Assembly: GCA_003116975.1 (NCBI GenBank)
Contig: BGKB01000029.1
Coordinates: 1-64,000, forward strand
Source: Aurantiochytrium sp. KH105
Lineage: Eukaryota; Sar; Bigyra; Thraustochytrida; Thraustochytriidae
Reading direction: 5' to 3'
DNA: 64,000 nt
Part shown: positions 18,951 through 29,524 of the stretch, one piece after another
Position numbering within the stretch: position 1 is the first letter of the stretch
Layout of the letters: each line of letters starts with the position of its first letter
The notes under the pieces: generated by a model
The model's input: only the letters and a program-made list of their open reading frames with translations
What the model was told of the DNA's origin: nothing
Databases searched by the model: none
Made by a program: the position numbers and the translations under genes

Positions 18951-19676
18951 TCTTGGGCCGCACCTTTGCAATCAATCGCTTTCCTGTTCCGTGCGTGCGT
19001 CTCTAGACGTCGCGCCGCGCAGGTCCGTACTTGGTCGTGATCGCCGCAGCCCCTTTACTCTAACCGCAGCTCTGCGCTCGAATGAACGAGTGTCTGCCTT
19101 TGAAGGGCTACCGTCTTCGGCCTTGGCGTTGGCAGGAGTTACTTTCGCGCCGAGCCGCTGCAGCGCGCGCCGCCCTGCAGGCGCCGCGGCGATCCGTACG
19201 TCGAGCGCACGTCCGCCGCCTTGCGGCAGACATCGATTTGGACGGAAGCCTGCCTCCCTCATTTCACGTGTTATCGAGTGTTATGATGTTAGTCACACCG
19301 ACCATCCTTGTTATGAGCAAGATGACCCGCACTTGGCAATGGTGATCCGGCCGCCGGGTGGTGTGAGAGGTACGCGAAAGATGAGCCCGAGTAGATCGCA
19401 TCGAGCGGTCGGTCGAGCCGCTCGCAATCCTGTGCACACCCTCACAAAGCTCACATTGTATGTTTCAGGCCAGACCTTCGAAAGGTCGCCACCTGAACAT
19501 CTCTCTTTCTCGGTCCGTCGTGATCCCGCCTGCCCGCCCGCTCAAGGTCCCGCTCAAGGTGCTCGGCCCAGCGACGCCAAAGAATTCCTTGCAAGAACAA
19601 AGAGAACAACATATGTTTTTTTGAAGAAGAGGAAGACAGCAGCACCAGCACCAGCAACACGAAGTCCAGAGACAAA
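18951..19676. other. Intergenic, nothing recognised
   Basis: 5' flank of the hydrolase and 3' flank of the SPIN90-like gene. A long plus-strand frame crosses it, but it starts at GTG, has no family resemblance and extends into the downstream gene's antisense strand; I treat it as chance. Confidence 0.5.
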
Positions 19677-21719
19677 TCAGGAAAGCTGAACAACGCAGTC
19701 GAGAAGAATCCGCAGCGCGCATTTGCAGGCGAGCTCAAGCATGCCGTCTTGCGCGGCCTCGAGCACAGCATCGAGCGACTCGAGGATCTCGGCCCGACGA
19801 TATCCCTTCCATGGAGAATTAATGATAGTCAGGTGCAATACACGAAGGTACTCGGAGCGAAACTCATCATCAAGAGGAAGATCCCGAATCTGGAGCAGCA
19901 CAATATCGATCATGACCTTGAGATCGTTGAGATGGAAAAAGTCGCGAGTAGCTCTCGTGGAAAATAGGGCGCGAAACATGTACAGCAACTGACCCAAGAG
20001 GATGGGGTCCTCATAAGGGTAGGTCGATGAGTTTAGCAAGTGCAAAATAGCCTCGCTAAAAAACTCTGCCTTGTGGGAGTCGCTCTTGAGCACGCTGACC
20101 ACCAAATTTGGCTCATCGTCCAATGTCTCAGTCATATCCTCATCTCCCGTTTCGGGACCCATGGTACGATTTGGATGCGCCGTAAAAGGGAAATGAGAGT
20201 TCAAAGCGACGAGAACGTATGTTGCCATGAGAAAGACATCCTCGTCGGGAGCTTCCATGCACTCCATAAGTCTGTTGATTGTTGCATCGGAGGGCAACGA
20301 GTCACTGTCGAGATTTGGCACCTCGGTCAAAAAGCTGTAGCAAAGAGCAAGAATCGAAAACTTGGTTTCCGCATTGCCCTCGCCAAAGGCATCAATGCTC
20401 AGCGCAAGATTTGTCATGAAATCTTCGGGGTTGAGCCCCCACTCGCCGTCGACGTAGTTGCGAATGAGGAGACCATCGAGCTTTTGAAACGTCTCGAGCA
20501 GCACGAGGGTAAGGGAACGGACGGAATCGGAGACCTTGGATCCATCGCCAAGGTGGAGATAGATCTCGCGCACGACCAGATAGTCATCTTTGTGAATCGC
20601 TTCGTCCCAAGCGTCCACGGAACCGGCGTACTTGACAGCAAGGAAAAGCTGTCGCAATCTCGCCTCGCATCGATAATCCTCGTCGATACCAGTATCGAGC
20701 ATCTCCTCACGATCGCGTACGACTGACGGCGTGTCGCCGCTATCGGAAATGAAGCCAAGTTCGATGAGAATATCTTCCACCGAAGCTTCGGTATCAAAGG
20801 CGGCTTCTGCAAGCTCCTCATTTCGAATGGCCTCGTCGTCGGACTCGTAATCATCGGGGCGATTCCACTGCGACTCGCCCGTTTCTTTGTTGACGTAGTA
20901 GTATTCGCCGGCATCGTCGTCGTCCGTGGCCTTGCCAATGGTGACGGTCCTCATTTTCTCCCACATGTTCGGTCGCCGTTGCGACTTCTTCTTCGTCGCT
21001 CTACTTGTGCTGACTGCAGTTGACAAGGCCCGACTGCTCCGCGGGGCGGGCAGAGACGACATGATGAGAGCACCATCGGTCCTCATTGAGGGCGCAATGC
21101 TGTGCGTGGCCTGGTCATCGTCGTCAATGCCGTCGTCGTCATCATCATCGCGATCGCTACTACTGCCACTCGAAGAAGACGATGAGGAACTGCTGGAGCT
21201 AGAGCTTTCCCCAGAAGGCGCCGCTGGCGGCTTGGCGTGCAACCGGCGCTGCAAGATTGAGCCCTTTTGGAAACGTTGCGAGGGGGATCGTGCGGCACCA
21301 CCACCACCGAAGCGACTCCCTGCCGCAAGTAGAGAGGATGATACAGAGGGAGATTGTTTTGCAGATGCCGAAGTACTCGAGACTACGGACGCTGCCCCAC
21401 TTTTGCCCGGCGATGCTTCTGCAGCAGCGCCTCCGCGTTTCATTTGGTTTGAGCGTTGGATTCGCGATCCAGCGTTGCGAAGACGCTGCACAAAGGAATC
21501 ACGCTTGCGACTTGGGTCCATGCCATCTTCATTGGACTCGGCAGCCTCCTCGGCGCCGACTTCTGCGCCTTGGTCCTGGTCCTGGTCCTCGACACGCTGT
21601 GCGTCGATAACGTAGCCTTCGGGCTCTTCCCACTGGGTGACTTTGCACGCGCGATTGTAGTAGTATGGCTTGCCGTCCTCCGTATGCATAAGGTACCACA
21701 CGTTGGTGACCTCCGCCAT
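19677..21719 (-). CDS. WW-domain SPIN90/Ldb17-like actin regulator
   Basis: 680 residues. Two WW domains: residues about 8-40 (VWYLMHTEDGKPYYYNRACK...TQWEEP) and about 251-292 (GEYYYVNKETGESQWNRP). Between them is a long Ser-rich disordered linker with an S-run and a D-run. The C-terminal half (about 350-670) is helical and resembles the leucine-rich domain of SPIN90 (NCKIPSD) and yeast Ldb17: RATRDFFHLNDLKVMIDIVL, then IRDLPLDDEFRSEYLRVLHL. That domain binds Arp2/3 and starts linear actin filaments at endocytic sites. Animal SPIN90 uses an N-terminal SH3 domain where this protein has WW domains, both of which bind proline-rich partners. The start is the first ATG (MAEVTNVW). Confidence 0.75.
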   Translation of the reverse strand: MAEVTNVWYLMHTEDGKPYYYNRACKVTQWEEPEGYVIDAQRVEDQDQDQGAEVGAEEAAESNEDGMDPSRKRDSFVQRLRNAGSRIQRSNQMKRGGAAAEASPGKSGAASVVSSTSASAKQSPSVSSSLLAAGSRFGGGGAARSPSQRFQKGSILQRRLHAKPPAAPSGESSSSSSSSSSSSSGSSSDRDDDDDDGIDDDDQATHSIAPSMRTDGALIMSSLPAPRSSRALSTAVSTSRATKKKSQRRPNMWEKMRTVTIGKATDDDDAGEYYYVNKETGESQWNRPDDYESDDEAIRNEELAEAAFDTEASVEDILIELGFISDSGDTPSVVRDREEMLDTGIDEDYRCEARLRQLFLAVKYAGSVDAWDEAIHKDDYLVVREIYLHLGDGSKVSDSVRSLTLVLLETFQKLDGLLIRNYVDGEWGLNPEDFMTNLALSIDAFGEGNAETKFSILALCYSFLTEVPNLDSDSLPSDATINRLMECMEAPDEDVFLMATYVLVALNSHFPFTAHPNRTMGPETGDEDMTETLDDEPNLVVSVLKSDSHKAEFFSEAILHLLNSSTYPYEDPILLGQLLYMFRALFSTRATRDFFHLNDLKVMIDIVLLQIRDLPLDDEFRSEYLRVLHLTIINSPWKGYRRAEILESLDAVLEAAQDGMLELACKCALRILLDCVVQLS

Positions 21720-22083
21720 CTTAAAAGCGGCCTTGCGCGACACGTTCGCCGCGCGCGAGAGTCCTCTCGCTCCGCTCTGGCCCCTTCTCTCTCGCTCGCG
21801 CGCGCGCGCGTATGTGTGTGCGCGCGTGCGCGTGCTTGTCAGCTCGCCTGCGCGTTGACTCGACTCTCAAGTCCCTCGCAACTTGCAGCCCGCCCACGCG
21901 ACGTGCCAGGTCACCGCGACTCCGAGGCCCGGGCGCGTCTCCGGTCCGGGCGCGTCTCCGGTCCCGTCCGCAGACGTCTCCGACCCCGAGCCCGGCCCTG
22001 CGCGCGAGCGTCTTGCCGATCTGGTCTGGGCTGCTTGCTCAGGCTGCTGCTCTTCTTCGCCTTCTTTTCTCTCTTTTCGCTTT

Positions 22084-22126
<43 letters not shown>

Positions 22127-23170
22127 CTCTCTCTCTCTCTCTCTCTGGTTCTCCAGTCAAGCCAAGCAGGCGCTCCGCCACGTTGCCGCCCCCATTCTCC
22201 ACTTCCCGGCCGCGCTATAACCCCTTTCCCCGCCCCGCTCCAAGTCGCGCAAACCGCACGCTCGTGCGCCTCGCACGCACGCAGGCAGCGGCGGCGGGGG
22301 GCACTCTGCACGACTCCCGCCCCTTTCCCGCCGGCGCCCCCGCCGCCCGCCGCGCAGCGGAGCGCGGGAGGGGCCCGCAGACTCGCGCGAGGCCCCCCTC
22401 CCGCTGCGGCGCGCAGGCGCGGGCTGATACGAGTCTAAGCAGGCGCGGGCGGCGCTATCCTCGAAGGGAATCGGTGAAGGAGGATCGTCGATCGATCGAT
22501 CGATCGATCGATCGAACAGAGCCAAAGCAAACTATCGATCGATCTCCGCGGCGACGGCGGCGGCGCGATCCTCTTGCGGCCCCGCGCGCGCGAGCGTGCG
22601 AGCGGGCGCGGGCGTGCGTGCGTGCGTGCGTGCGTGCGGGCGCGCGCGCGCGAGATAGAGCGCGCGCGCGAGCGCGAGCGCGCGCGAGAGCGGCGGCGGC
22701 GTGGCAGCCTGGCGGGCGGTTTGAAGATCGAGGAGGAGCAGGCTTGCGCCAGCGGCAGCAGCAGCAGCAGCAGCGAGCGCGCGGACGTCGAACGAACGGC
22801 GGAGAACGAACGGCAGGGCGCTGCGCGGCGCGGCGCGGCTCTGCGCGAGGCGGAGACGGCTGCGACTGCCGCGGTCTTCGCTCGCGAAGGCGTCAGGCGC
22901 GAGGTGCTCGTTGCGAGAATCAATTGACACCAACCGAACGCTAGCCAGCTAGCGGGCGAGGTGGCCCACCTCGGAGGCGCGCCAGAACGGCGGCGAGGCC
23001 GGCCGGAACAGGGAGGAAGTCTTCTTGCGCGTCTCTCGAGAAGACCAAAGACACCTTGGACCTTGAGAGGTAGTCTTACGCAGGTGTCGAGTTCGGGCTA
23101 AAGGCGGTCACCAACAACGTCGCAGAGGTCAGTCAACTGAGGAGGCACAGATACTCTTTATTTTTACAGA
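21720..23170. promoter_or_regulatory. 1.45-kb divergent GC-rich region with dense tandem repeats
   Basis: Separates the SPIN90-like gene (minus) from SPT6 (plus). It contains a 17-bp exact direct repeat GGGCGCGTCTCCGGTCC at 21931 and 21948, (TTTC)n then (CT)n at 22082-22146, (GATC)n at 22489-22514, (GTGC)n at 22612-22638, alternating GC runs at 22580-22690, and a short CAG run near 22757-22773. Long frames remain open on several strands because of composition only. Confidence 0.6.
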
Positions 23171-26100
23171 ATGGCGGACCCCTCAGCCAATGGCGTGGGC
23201 GCCAAGTCCAAGGTCCTCGACTCGGACTCTGACTCGGGCTCCGATTCCGGAAGCGACATCTCCGAGTCCTCAGACGAAGAGAAAAAGACAGAGCAAAAGA
23301 AAAAGGACCCTGTTGCCGACGAGAAAAAGGCCAACAGCGACGATGACGACGACGACGACGATGATGATGATGATAGTGGCGGCAATGATGAGGACAAATC
23401 GGCGCCCAAGAACAATAAGCTGAAGAAAAAGAAAAAGAAGGGCGCCTCTTCGTCTGGTCCCACTGGCGCTAACTTTCTCGACGACGAGGCTGAGGAAAGT
23501 GACCAGGACAAGAACGATGACGAAGAAGACGGCGACGAAAAAGCTGAAAACGAGTACGTCTTTGACGACTTTGTTGTCGGCGACGGAGAAGAAGACGAAG
23601 AAGAAGGCTCGGACAGCGATTCAGACTCGGACAGCGAAAGCAACAAGCGCAAGCGAACGAAAAAGAGGCTTCGTAAAGGTCGCAAGCGCCCCAAGATCTC
23701 CCAGGATGATCTCGATCTTGTGCGCGAAAATCAAAAACAAAGCGGGATGCAGGTGTTTGGCGCCGAGCAGGAGGACCGTCTCTTTCGCGGGGAACGCATT
23801 CCCGATGAGGAGCCGCTCGACGGTGAGGACGAGTTCGATGAAGACGCCGACTTTATTGTGGAGGACGACTTTGTTGAGGGCGAAGTGCGCAGGCGAGCGA
23901 AAAAGCCGAAAGGCGACCTCTCCAAGGAGGAAGAAAAACTGCGCGAGCAAGACGAAACTTTCAACGACCTCTTTGGCTTCTCAAAAGAGGAATTCGAACT
24001 TGATCCCGAGGCCGACCGTGAGCTCGAGTACGGTGATGTCGAGGAGGCTCGCAAGCGTCAGATGCTCAAACAGCGCAAGCGCCAAATGGAAGAGATGTTC
24101 GACTTTGCAACGCGTGCCGAGAACTACATGCTCGAGGAAGACGAGCTGATCCGCAAGACTGACCTCCCTGAGCGCATTCAGCTGCTCGAGCGCACGGGCA
24201 ATCTAAAGCGGTCGCCTCGCTTTGGCGGCGAGTACTTTATGCGGAGCCCCGAGGAGCTATCTCAGTCGGGCGGTGCGACCACGGAGTCGAAGGAAACGGG
24301 CTACGGTGATGACGAGATGATGCTTGGGTCCGCGACGCTCGGCGCTACTGTCGAGGCTGCTGGAAGTAACAGCGAGGCACAGCAGCGTGTCGCGCAGGCT
24401 GAGTGGGTGTACACGCACCTCGACAAGCTTTACACGGACCGCTTCGGTATTGGCCTTCCTAAACCACTCTCCGATCTGCGCGAACCGATTCGCAAGGCGC
24501 TTGAACACATGCAGCGGGAGTCCATGGAGGTCCCCTACGTGTACATGTATTGCGCGCCGGACATCACGCCTCTTACGCTGGACGATCTCTGGAATATTTT
24601 CGATCTGGGCATAAAGTATGCGCGAACACTGGACTGGCGGGACTTGCTGTGTAAGCTTGTCCGTCGCGTTGTGCCGGTCAACATTGAGGACGAAGAGTCG
24701 GTCGCTGTCGATGCCTCAGGCGCCGCTGCCGGCGTGAGCGACAACGTCACTTTTTATCGGGATGCCCTAATTGAGCGCATCAAGCGCCTTCGCGGGCAGG
24801 ACTTGAGCATCCAGCGTCTCAAGGAGATTCACACGTACGTGACCTTTATGTTTGGCGATGGTCTCACGGAGGCCCAGGCACACGCTGCGCGTCGAGCGCG
24901 CCGTAAGCGCCACCGCGAGCTTTTGCGCCAGAAGAAGGAAAAGGCCAAGGCGAGCCGCGCCGTCACATCGTCAGACTCGAAAAAGCCCGGCGACGGACAA
25001 AGTGAGGAGATCGATGCCCTCTTTCAGGGTGGTGAGAGCGACGACGAGAACTACGTGCCCCCCGGGCAGGAGGCAGCAGCAGGCGAAAACGCTCCAGCTG
25101 CCGAGGCTGGTGCCGGTGCTTCGACGCAGCAGCAAACCCAAGAAGGTGGCGCCGCTGCCGCCGCCGCCGCCGGAACGACGACCGAGACAAAAGAAGATGA
25201 CGCCACGAACGGCGCCGGCAGTGCGGACTCAAACGCGGCGGGGGAGAGCGGCAACAAGGGAGAAGCACCCCGAAGCGCAGCAATCGTGCCCTCCAAGAGC
25301 GGCGGAGGTCCAGATGACCTCAGCGACCTCAGCGATGACTCGGACTTGAGCGACTCCGATGAGGAAGACTTTGGTGGCAAACCGGACGACCTCGATGCAG
25401 TCTCAGACAATGAGCACGATAGGATGATGCGCGATGAGCTGCAGGCCCAACGCGAGCGCGCCAAAATGCTCAAGGAGAAACGCAAGAAGCGTGCGGAGCG
25501 ACGCAAGCAGCAGACAACCCTTCTTAAGCGCAAGACCGGCAATAGCACCGGACAGCACGGGCGCCTCGAGGCCTGGGGGCTCATGCGTTTTTGCAACATG
25601 ATTGGGTCTGCGGCCCGCTTTGGCGCCTGCGTCGAAGAGGGCCGCGTGCTATGGAAGCCTCGCGAGCCGCAAGACGAGATGGAAGCTCCCAACCTCTTGG
25701 CGCACGTTGCTATTGGAGAGGAGCTTCGCAACGAAGAGGCCGTCGAGGCGGCTGCCATTCAGTCACTCGCATACGAAATCTCATCGGAGCCCCGCGTTTT
25801 GGCATTCTTGCGAAAGCTGTACAGACAGCATGGCAAGGTGCGAACGCGTCTCACGGTGCGCGGGCGTGCCCAAATTGCCTCCAATCCGCTTAGCGAGTAC
25901 TATGAAGTCGCGTCGCTGTGCTACAAGCCGTTTAGTGAGTTCCTTGGCCACGAAAAGATCTTGGCCGCTGCAGAGGCTGCAGCTGTTGCCGGTCAGCCAG
26001 CCGCGGAAAATGCCGACGCCATGAGCATCAGCGACCCGTATGCGCAGGCGCCAGCAGCTGCGACGCGTAACGCCAACAACGGTCGCGTTCCCGAACACGA

Positions 26101-29100
26101 AACACAAGTTCTCTTGATCCTGAGCGCCGAGGCAGAGAATCTCTTGACCAAGAGCGTGAACCGCGCAGAACTCACGCAGATTATCCTTCTCGAGTTCAGC
26201 AAGTACCTCTTGACGGCGGAGGGAGTGCAGTGTGTGACAACGGGAATGCGCCTCGGTGAAGTCCCGCGCAGCGCGGACGAGCACCAGACCATCGAACTTC
26301 CGCAAAAGGATGTCTTTCGTCCGTGGGACCGCATCCGCTTCGACGTGCTATTGCGTGCAGTCACCAAGCACATGCTTAAATTTGTCGAAAAGGCGATGTT
26401 CTCGGAACTGGCGGATCGCGCGCGCGACCTCATCGTTCGCAAGAGTGCGGCGCGTCTCTGGCGGGAAGTCACGACCGCTCCGCTGAGTTTTCCCATCGAC
26501 CACAGTCAGGTGGCGATCCCGAAAGACCGCTACGTTGGCCCCGACGCTGTCAAGATCATGGCCGTGTATCTGACCGACGAGAACAAGGTGACAAACTACG
26601 CGGTGGTTGTCGACGCTCAAGGCACTGTGCAAGAATTTACGAAGCTTCCTTCGATTGTCAAGCGAAAGGAGGTGGAGGCAGGTCTCACGGCTTTGCGCGA
26701 GCAGCACAAGCCACATTATGTTCTTTTGAATGCGAGCGCCGGCATGCGCATGCGCGGCATGACGATTGGTCTTGAACGCGAGGCGCAAGATCGTGCGCAG
26801 CGGGCACGGCCTGCACACGATCTTGCGGAGCTCTTGGAAACGGATGTGCGCAACGCCACAGAACGAGACGTCGCGGAGGAGAACCCGGACGGGCTTTTCA
26901 TTCCCTTGATTATCGATGATTCAATCGCTTGCGCGGCAGCGGCGAGTTCGCGGCGCACCAAGGAGGACCCGGAGGCAGACATGAATCTGCGCCGCGCCAC
27001 TGCCATGGCGCGCTTCATGCTCAACCCGCTGCAAGAGGTCTGCGCATTGTGGACAGACGTAACCCGAGAGGATGTGACTCAGTACGAGCGAAGCGAGATC
27101 TTCGCCATTGACCTGCACCCTATGCAGGGTAAAGTGGCGGCGATGCCGTACCTGCGCCAGCTGGAGCGCGTCCTGGTCAATGCCGTCTCCTTGACCGGTG
27201 TGGACGTAAACCACATTGTTCGTTACACACATGCCCGCACGATCTTGCCTTTCGTTCCGGGTCTGGGATTCCGCAAGGCCAAGGCTTTGGTAGAGTCGCT
27301 CGAGCGCTCCTCACGCATCGTTGCCTCGCGCGATAGCATTGCGAGCTGGCTGCGCAAGTACAGCGTTCCCGCGGGCGCTGCGCTCAAGGACATGGACGCG
27401 GCGATGGAGGAGGACAACGATGATGATGACGCAGCGCGCGGTGCAATGTACAACGGGGATGGCGCAGGACTACAGTCGCGGCGTCTTATCGTCTATCTCA
27501 ACGCAGCGGGATTTTTGCGTATCGACTTTAACACGCATGTGAGCGCGGACGGGAATCGGGCTTACATGGACGAAGACGAGGGCTACAACACAATCGAGTC
27601 GAACCCATTTGACGCGACACGGATCCACCCCAAGGATCGTTTGCTTGAGGGCGCATTGCTGTGGGCCGTGCGCAAGGGAGTCGATAGACAAATGCCGGAG
27701 CCGGACCATGAGGGCAAGCTTGATAGTAATGTGATTGACCTCGCGCGTAGAGTGATGCAAAAGTCGCGTCGGCGCGTCGACGCGCAGCTGGCCGAAGACC
27801 CGATGTGGCTTGCCAAGTACGGCGCCAAAGCGTGGTTTGCGTACCCGGACGAGGCTACCGCGCTCTCGTACAAGTACGACGCGCCCCGGAGTCTCTTTCC
27901 TGTCGTACGCGAAGATGAAGCACTTCACAGCTTGCAGCTTGTCCCGGGTGACGATATCTGTGACGCGAACGTCGACAAGATCGCGGAGGCCCTCTCGCAC
28001 ATGGCGGAGAACCCAGCGCATCTGCCCTCTAAGATTCGCACCTTTTTGCGCGAACTCCAGCTTCCGTTTGTCATGTGCTTGGCGCCGCGCCGACAGCTTC
28101 CGCAAGCGGAGCTGTTTGATGCGCTGACGGGCGAGAATGACCGCACCTTGTTCCGCGAGTGCGACGTGACGGTGCGGATCACGGGTATTAAAAGTCGATT
28201 CATCGACGTGCAGCTTGCCAATGGTCTCCGGGGCTCGATCCACGTAAATGAACTTTCGAACCAGCGACCACCGTCTGTTGACTCTGGCTTCCATTCCAAC
28301 GCTGGGATGGACCCGATGAACCCGGCGGCGCCCCCGAGCCAGGACGCAGACCCGTTGCGGCCACTCAAAGAGTGGATGGCGAACACGCTCCAGCTTGGCG
28401 TGGGCTCTGAGCTACTTGCGCGCGTTCTCGAAGTGCAGAAGGACCGATTTTCGCTCAAGTTGACCGCAAAGCCTGATGTTCTGAACCGGCCGCCGTACAT
28501 CAAATTCGATGATCCATTCTGGATGCGTCCTCAGACGCTTGAGGACCGATCTCGTGCTAAGCGCAACAAGAATCGCACCGCGGATGGTGCACTTAAGCGA
28601 CTCATTACGCACCCTTCATTTGAGAACATCACGCGCGGGGAGGCTGAAGAGAGCTTGCGCGACAAGCCTGTCGGCGACTACATTATTCGCCCGAGCAGTC
28701 ACGGATTGAAACATCTGACGGTGACTTGGAAGATTGCAGATGTTCCGGAGCCCATGTTCCAGCACACGGACGTGCAGGAGGACCCGAAGAAGTCAGAAAA
28801 GGACCCCAAGCTGGTGCCGCCGCTCACGATCATGCGCAGCGGCCAGCAATTGCGGTATGAAGACTTGGATGAGATGCTCGCACGGTACTTTACGCCCATG
28901 GCAGAGTTCCTTGCCGATCTTTACAAGTTCAGATACTTTGTGAGCAAAAACAATGAGGAAACCGATCATGAGCTCCGCGCAGCCAAGGCAAAGCAGCCAA
29001 GGCGAATCCCGTACAAAATCAACCCGATGGAAAACCAGCCTGGCTACTTTACGCTGCACTTTATGCCAGGTACGAGCACCGTGAGTAAGCTCAAGATCAG

Positions 29101-29524
29101 CCTCACGCCTGATGGCTATAAGTTGCACGACCAGCGAGATTTCAACAACCTCGAGGACCTCGTCCAATATTTTAAGACGAACTGGAAGGATCTTCTCCGT
29201 GGTTCGCGTAGCCGCCAATCGAGTGGACGCTATGGCGGCAGCAGCTATGGCGGCTATGGCGGCGGAGGTGGCGGTGGAAGCAGTTACTATGGAAGCCAAG
29301 GTAGCAGCAGTGGCGGCGGCGGTGGTGGCGGCGGCGGTGGCAGCTACGGCGGCAGCTATGGCGGCGGCGGCAGTGGTGGCTACGGCGGCAGCTATGGTAG
29401 CGGCGGCAGTGGTGGCTATGGCGGCGGCGGCGGCGGCGGCTACGGTGGCGGAAGTGGCAGCTACAGCTACGGTGGTGGTGGCGGCGGCGGAAGCGGAGGC
29501 GGAAGCTATTCCTATGGTCGATGA
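23171..29524 (+). CDS. SPT6: Transcription elongation factor SPT6
   Basis: 2,117-residue histone chaperone and elongation factor that travels with RNA polymerase II. In order: a very acidic N-terminus (residues 1-300, with a run of Asp at about 58-68), the helical/HTH core, a Gln/Ala-rich insert (about 625-700), the RNase-H-like YqgF domain (about 1125-1265, KIMAVYLTDENKVTNYAVVV), helix-hairpin-helix (about 1338-1380, ILPFVPGLGFRKAKAL), S1 RNA-binding domain (about 1658-1770) and tandem SH2 (from about 1811, GDYIIRPSSHGLKHLTVTW). The SH2 pair binds the phosphorylated polymerase linker in known SPT6 proteins. The last ~100 residues are Gly/Tyr/Ser repeats (GGSYGGSYGGGG type). Human SPT6 is about 1,726 residues, so this one is long. 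A single exon encodes the whole protein. Confidence 0.96.
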   Translation: MADPSANGVGAKSKVLDSDSDSGSDSGSDISESSDEEKKTEQKKKDPVADEKKANSDDDDDDDDDDDDSGGNDEDKSAPKNNKLKKKKKKGASSSGPTGANFLDDEAEESDQDKNDDEEDGDEKAENEYVFDDFVVGDGEEDEEEGSDSDSDSDSESNKRKRTKKRLRKGRKRPKISQDDLDLVRENQKQSGMQVFGAEQEDRLFRGERIPDEEPLDGEDEFDEDADFIVEDDFVEGEVRRRAKKPKGDLSKEEEKLREQDETFNDLFGFSKEEFELDPEADRELEYGDVEEARKRQMLKQRKRQMEEMFDFATRAENYMLEEDELIRKTDLPERIQLLERTGNLKRSPRFGGEYFMRSPEELSQSGGATTESKETGYGDDEMMLGSATLGATVEAAGSNSEAQQRVAQAEWVYTHLDKLYTDRFGIGLPKPLSDLREPIRKALEHMQRESMEVPYVYMYCAPDITPLTLDDLWNIFDLGIKYARTLDWRDLLCKLVRRVVPVNIEDEESVAVDASGAAAGVSDNVTFYRDALIERIKRLRGQDLSIQRLKEIHTYVTFMFGDGLTEAQAHAARRARRKRHRELLRQKKEKAKASRAVTSSDSKKPGDGQSEEIDALFQGGESDDENYVPPGQEAAAGENAPAAEAGAGASTQQQTQEGGAAAAAAAGTTTETKEDDATNGAGSADSNAAGESGNKGEAPRSAAIVPSKSGGGPDDLSDLSDDSDLSDSDEEDFGGKPDDLDAVSDNEHDRMMRDELQAQRERAKMLKEKRKKRAERRKQQTTLLKRKTGNSTGQHGRLEAWGLMRFCNMIGSAARFGACVEEGRVLWKPREPQDEMEAPNLLAHVAIGEELRNEEAVEAAAIQSLAYEISSEPRVLAFLRKLYRQHGKVRTRLTVRGRAQIASNPLSEYYEVASLCYKPFSEFLGHEKILAAAEAAAVAGQPAAENADAMSISDPYAQAPAAATRNANNGRVPEHETQVLLILSAEAENLLTKSVNRAELTQIILLEFSKYLLTAEGVQCVTTGMRLGEVPRSADEHQTIELPQKDVFRPWDRIRFDVLLRAVTKHMLKFVEKAMFSELADRARDLIVRKSAARLWREVTTAPLSFPIDHSQVAIPKDRYVGPDAVKIMAVYLTDENKVTNYAVVVDAQGTVQEFTKLPSIVKRKEVEAGLTALREQHKPHYVLLNASAGMRMRGMTIGLEREAQDRAQRARPAHDLAELLETDVRNATERDVAEENPDGLFIPLIIDDSIACAAAASSRRTKEDPEADMNLRRATAMARFMLNPLQEVCALWTDVTREDVTQYERSEIFAIDLHPMQGKVAAMPYLRQLERVLVNAVSLTGVDVNHIVRYTHARTILPFVPGLGFRKAKALVESLERSSRIVASRDSIASWLRKYSVPAGAALKDMDAAMEEDNDDDDAARGAMYNGDGAGLQSRRLIVYLNAAGFLRIDFNTHVSADGNRAYMDEDEGYNTIESNPFDATRIHPKDRLLEGALLWAVRKGVDRQMPEPDHEGKLDSNVIDLARRVMQKSRRRVDAQLAEDPMWLAKYGAKAWFAYPDEATALSYKYDAPRSLFPVVREDEALHSLQLVPGDDICDANVDKIAEALSHMAENPAHLPSKIRTFLRELQLPFVMCLAPRRQLPQAELFDALTGENDRTLFRECDVTVRITGIKSRFIDVQLANGLRGSIHVNELSNQRPPSVDSGFHSNAGMDPMNPAAPPSQDADPLRPLKEWMANTLQLGVGSELLARVLEVQKDRFSLKLTAKPDVLNRPPYIKFDDPFWMRPQTLEDRSRAKRNKNRTADGALKRLITHPSFENITRGEAEESLRDKPVGDYIIRPSSHGLKHLTVTWKIADVPEPMFQHTDVQEDPKKSEKDPKLVPPLTIMRSGQQLRYEDLDEMLARYFTPMAEFLADLYKFRYFVSKNNEETDHELRAAKAKQPRRIPYKINPMENQPGYFTLHFMPGTSTVSKLKISLTPDGYKLHDQRDFNNLEDLVQYFKTNWKDLLRGSRSRQSSGRYGGSSYGGYGGGGGGGSSYYGSQGSSSGGGGGGGGGGSYGGSYGGGGSGGYGGSYGSGGSGGYGGGGGGGYGGGSGSYSYGGGGGGGSGGGSYSYGR
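29217..29521 (+). repeat. Gly/Tyr/Ser repeat tail of SPT6
   Basis: GGC-, GGT-, AGC- and TAT/TAC-rich tandem DNA encoding SYGG, GGSGGYGG and poly-Gly motifs. It starts directly after the second SH2 domain and runs to the stop codon. Confidence 0.9.

Noticed and set aside
18991-19689. 232-codon plus-strand frame
   Set aside because: Begins at GTG, composition-driven, overlaps the SPIN90-like gene end on the opposite strand.
21883-22944. 353-codon plus-strand frame across the SPT6 promoter
   Set aside because: Translation is microsatellite-derived (poly-Ser/Leu, Arg-Ala runs) with no conserved pattern.
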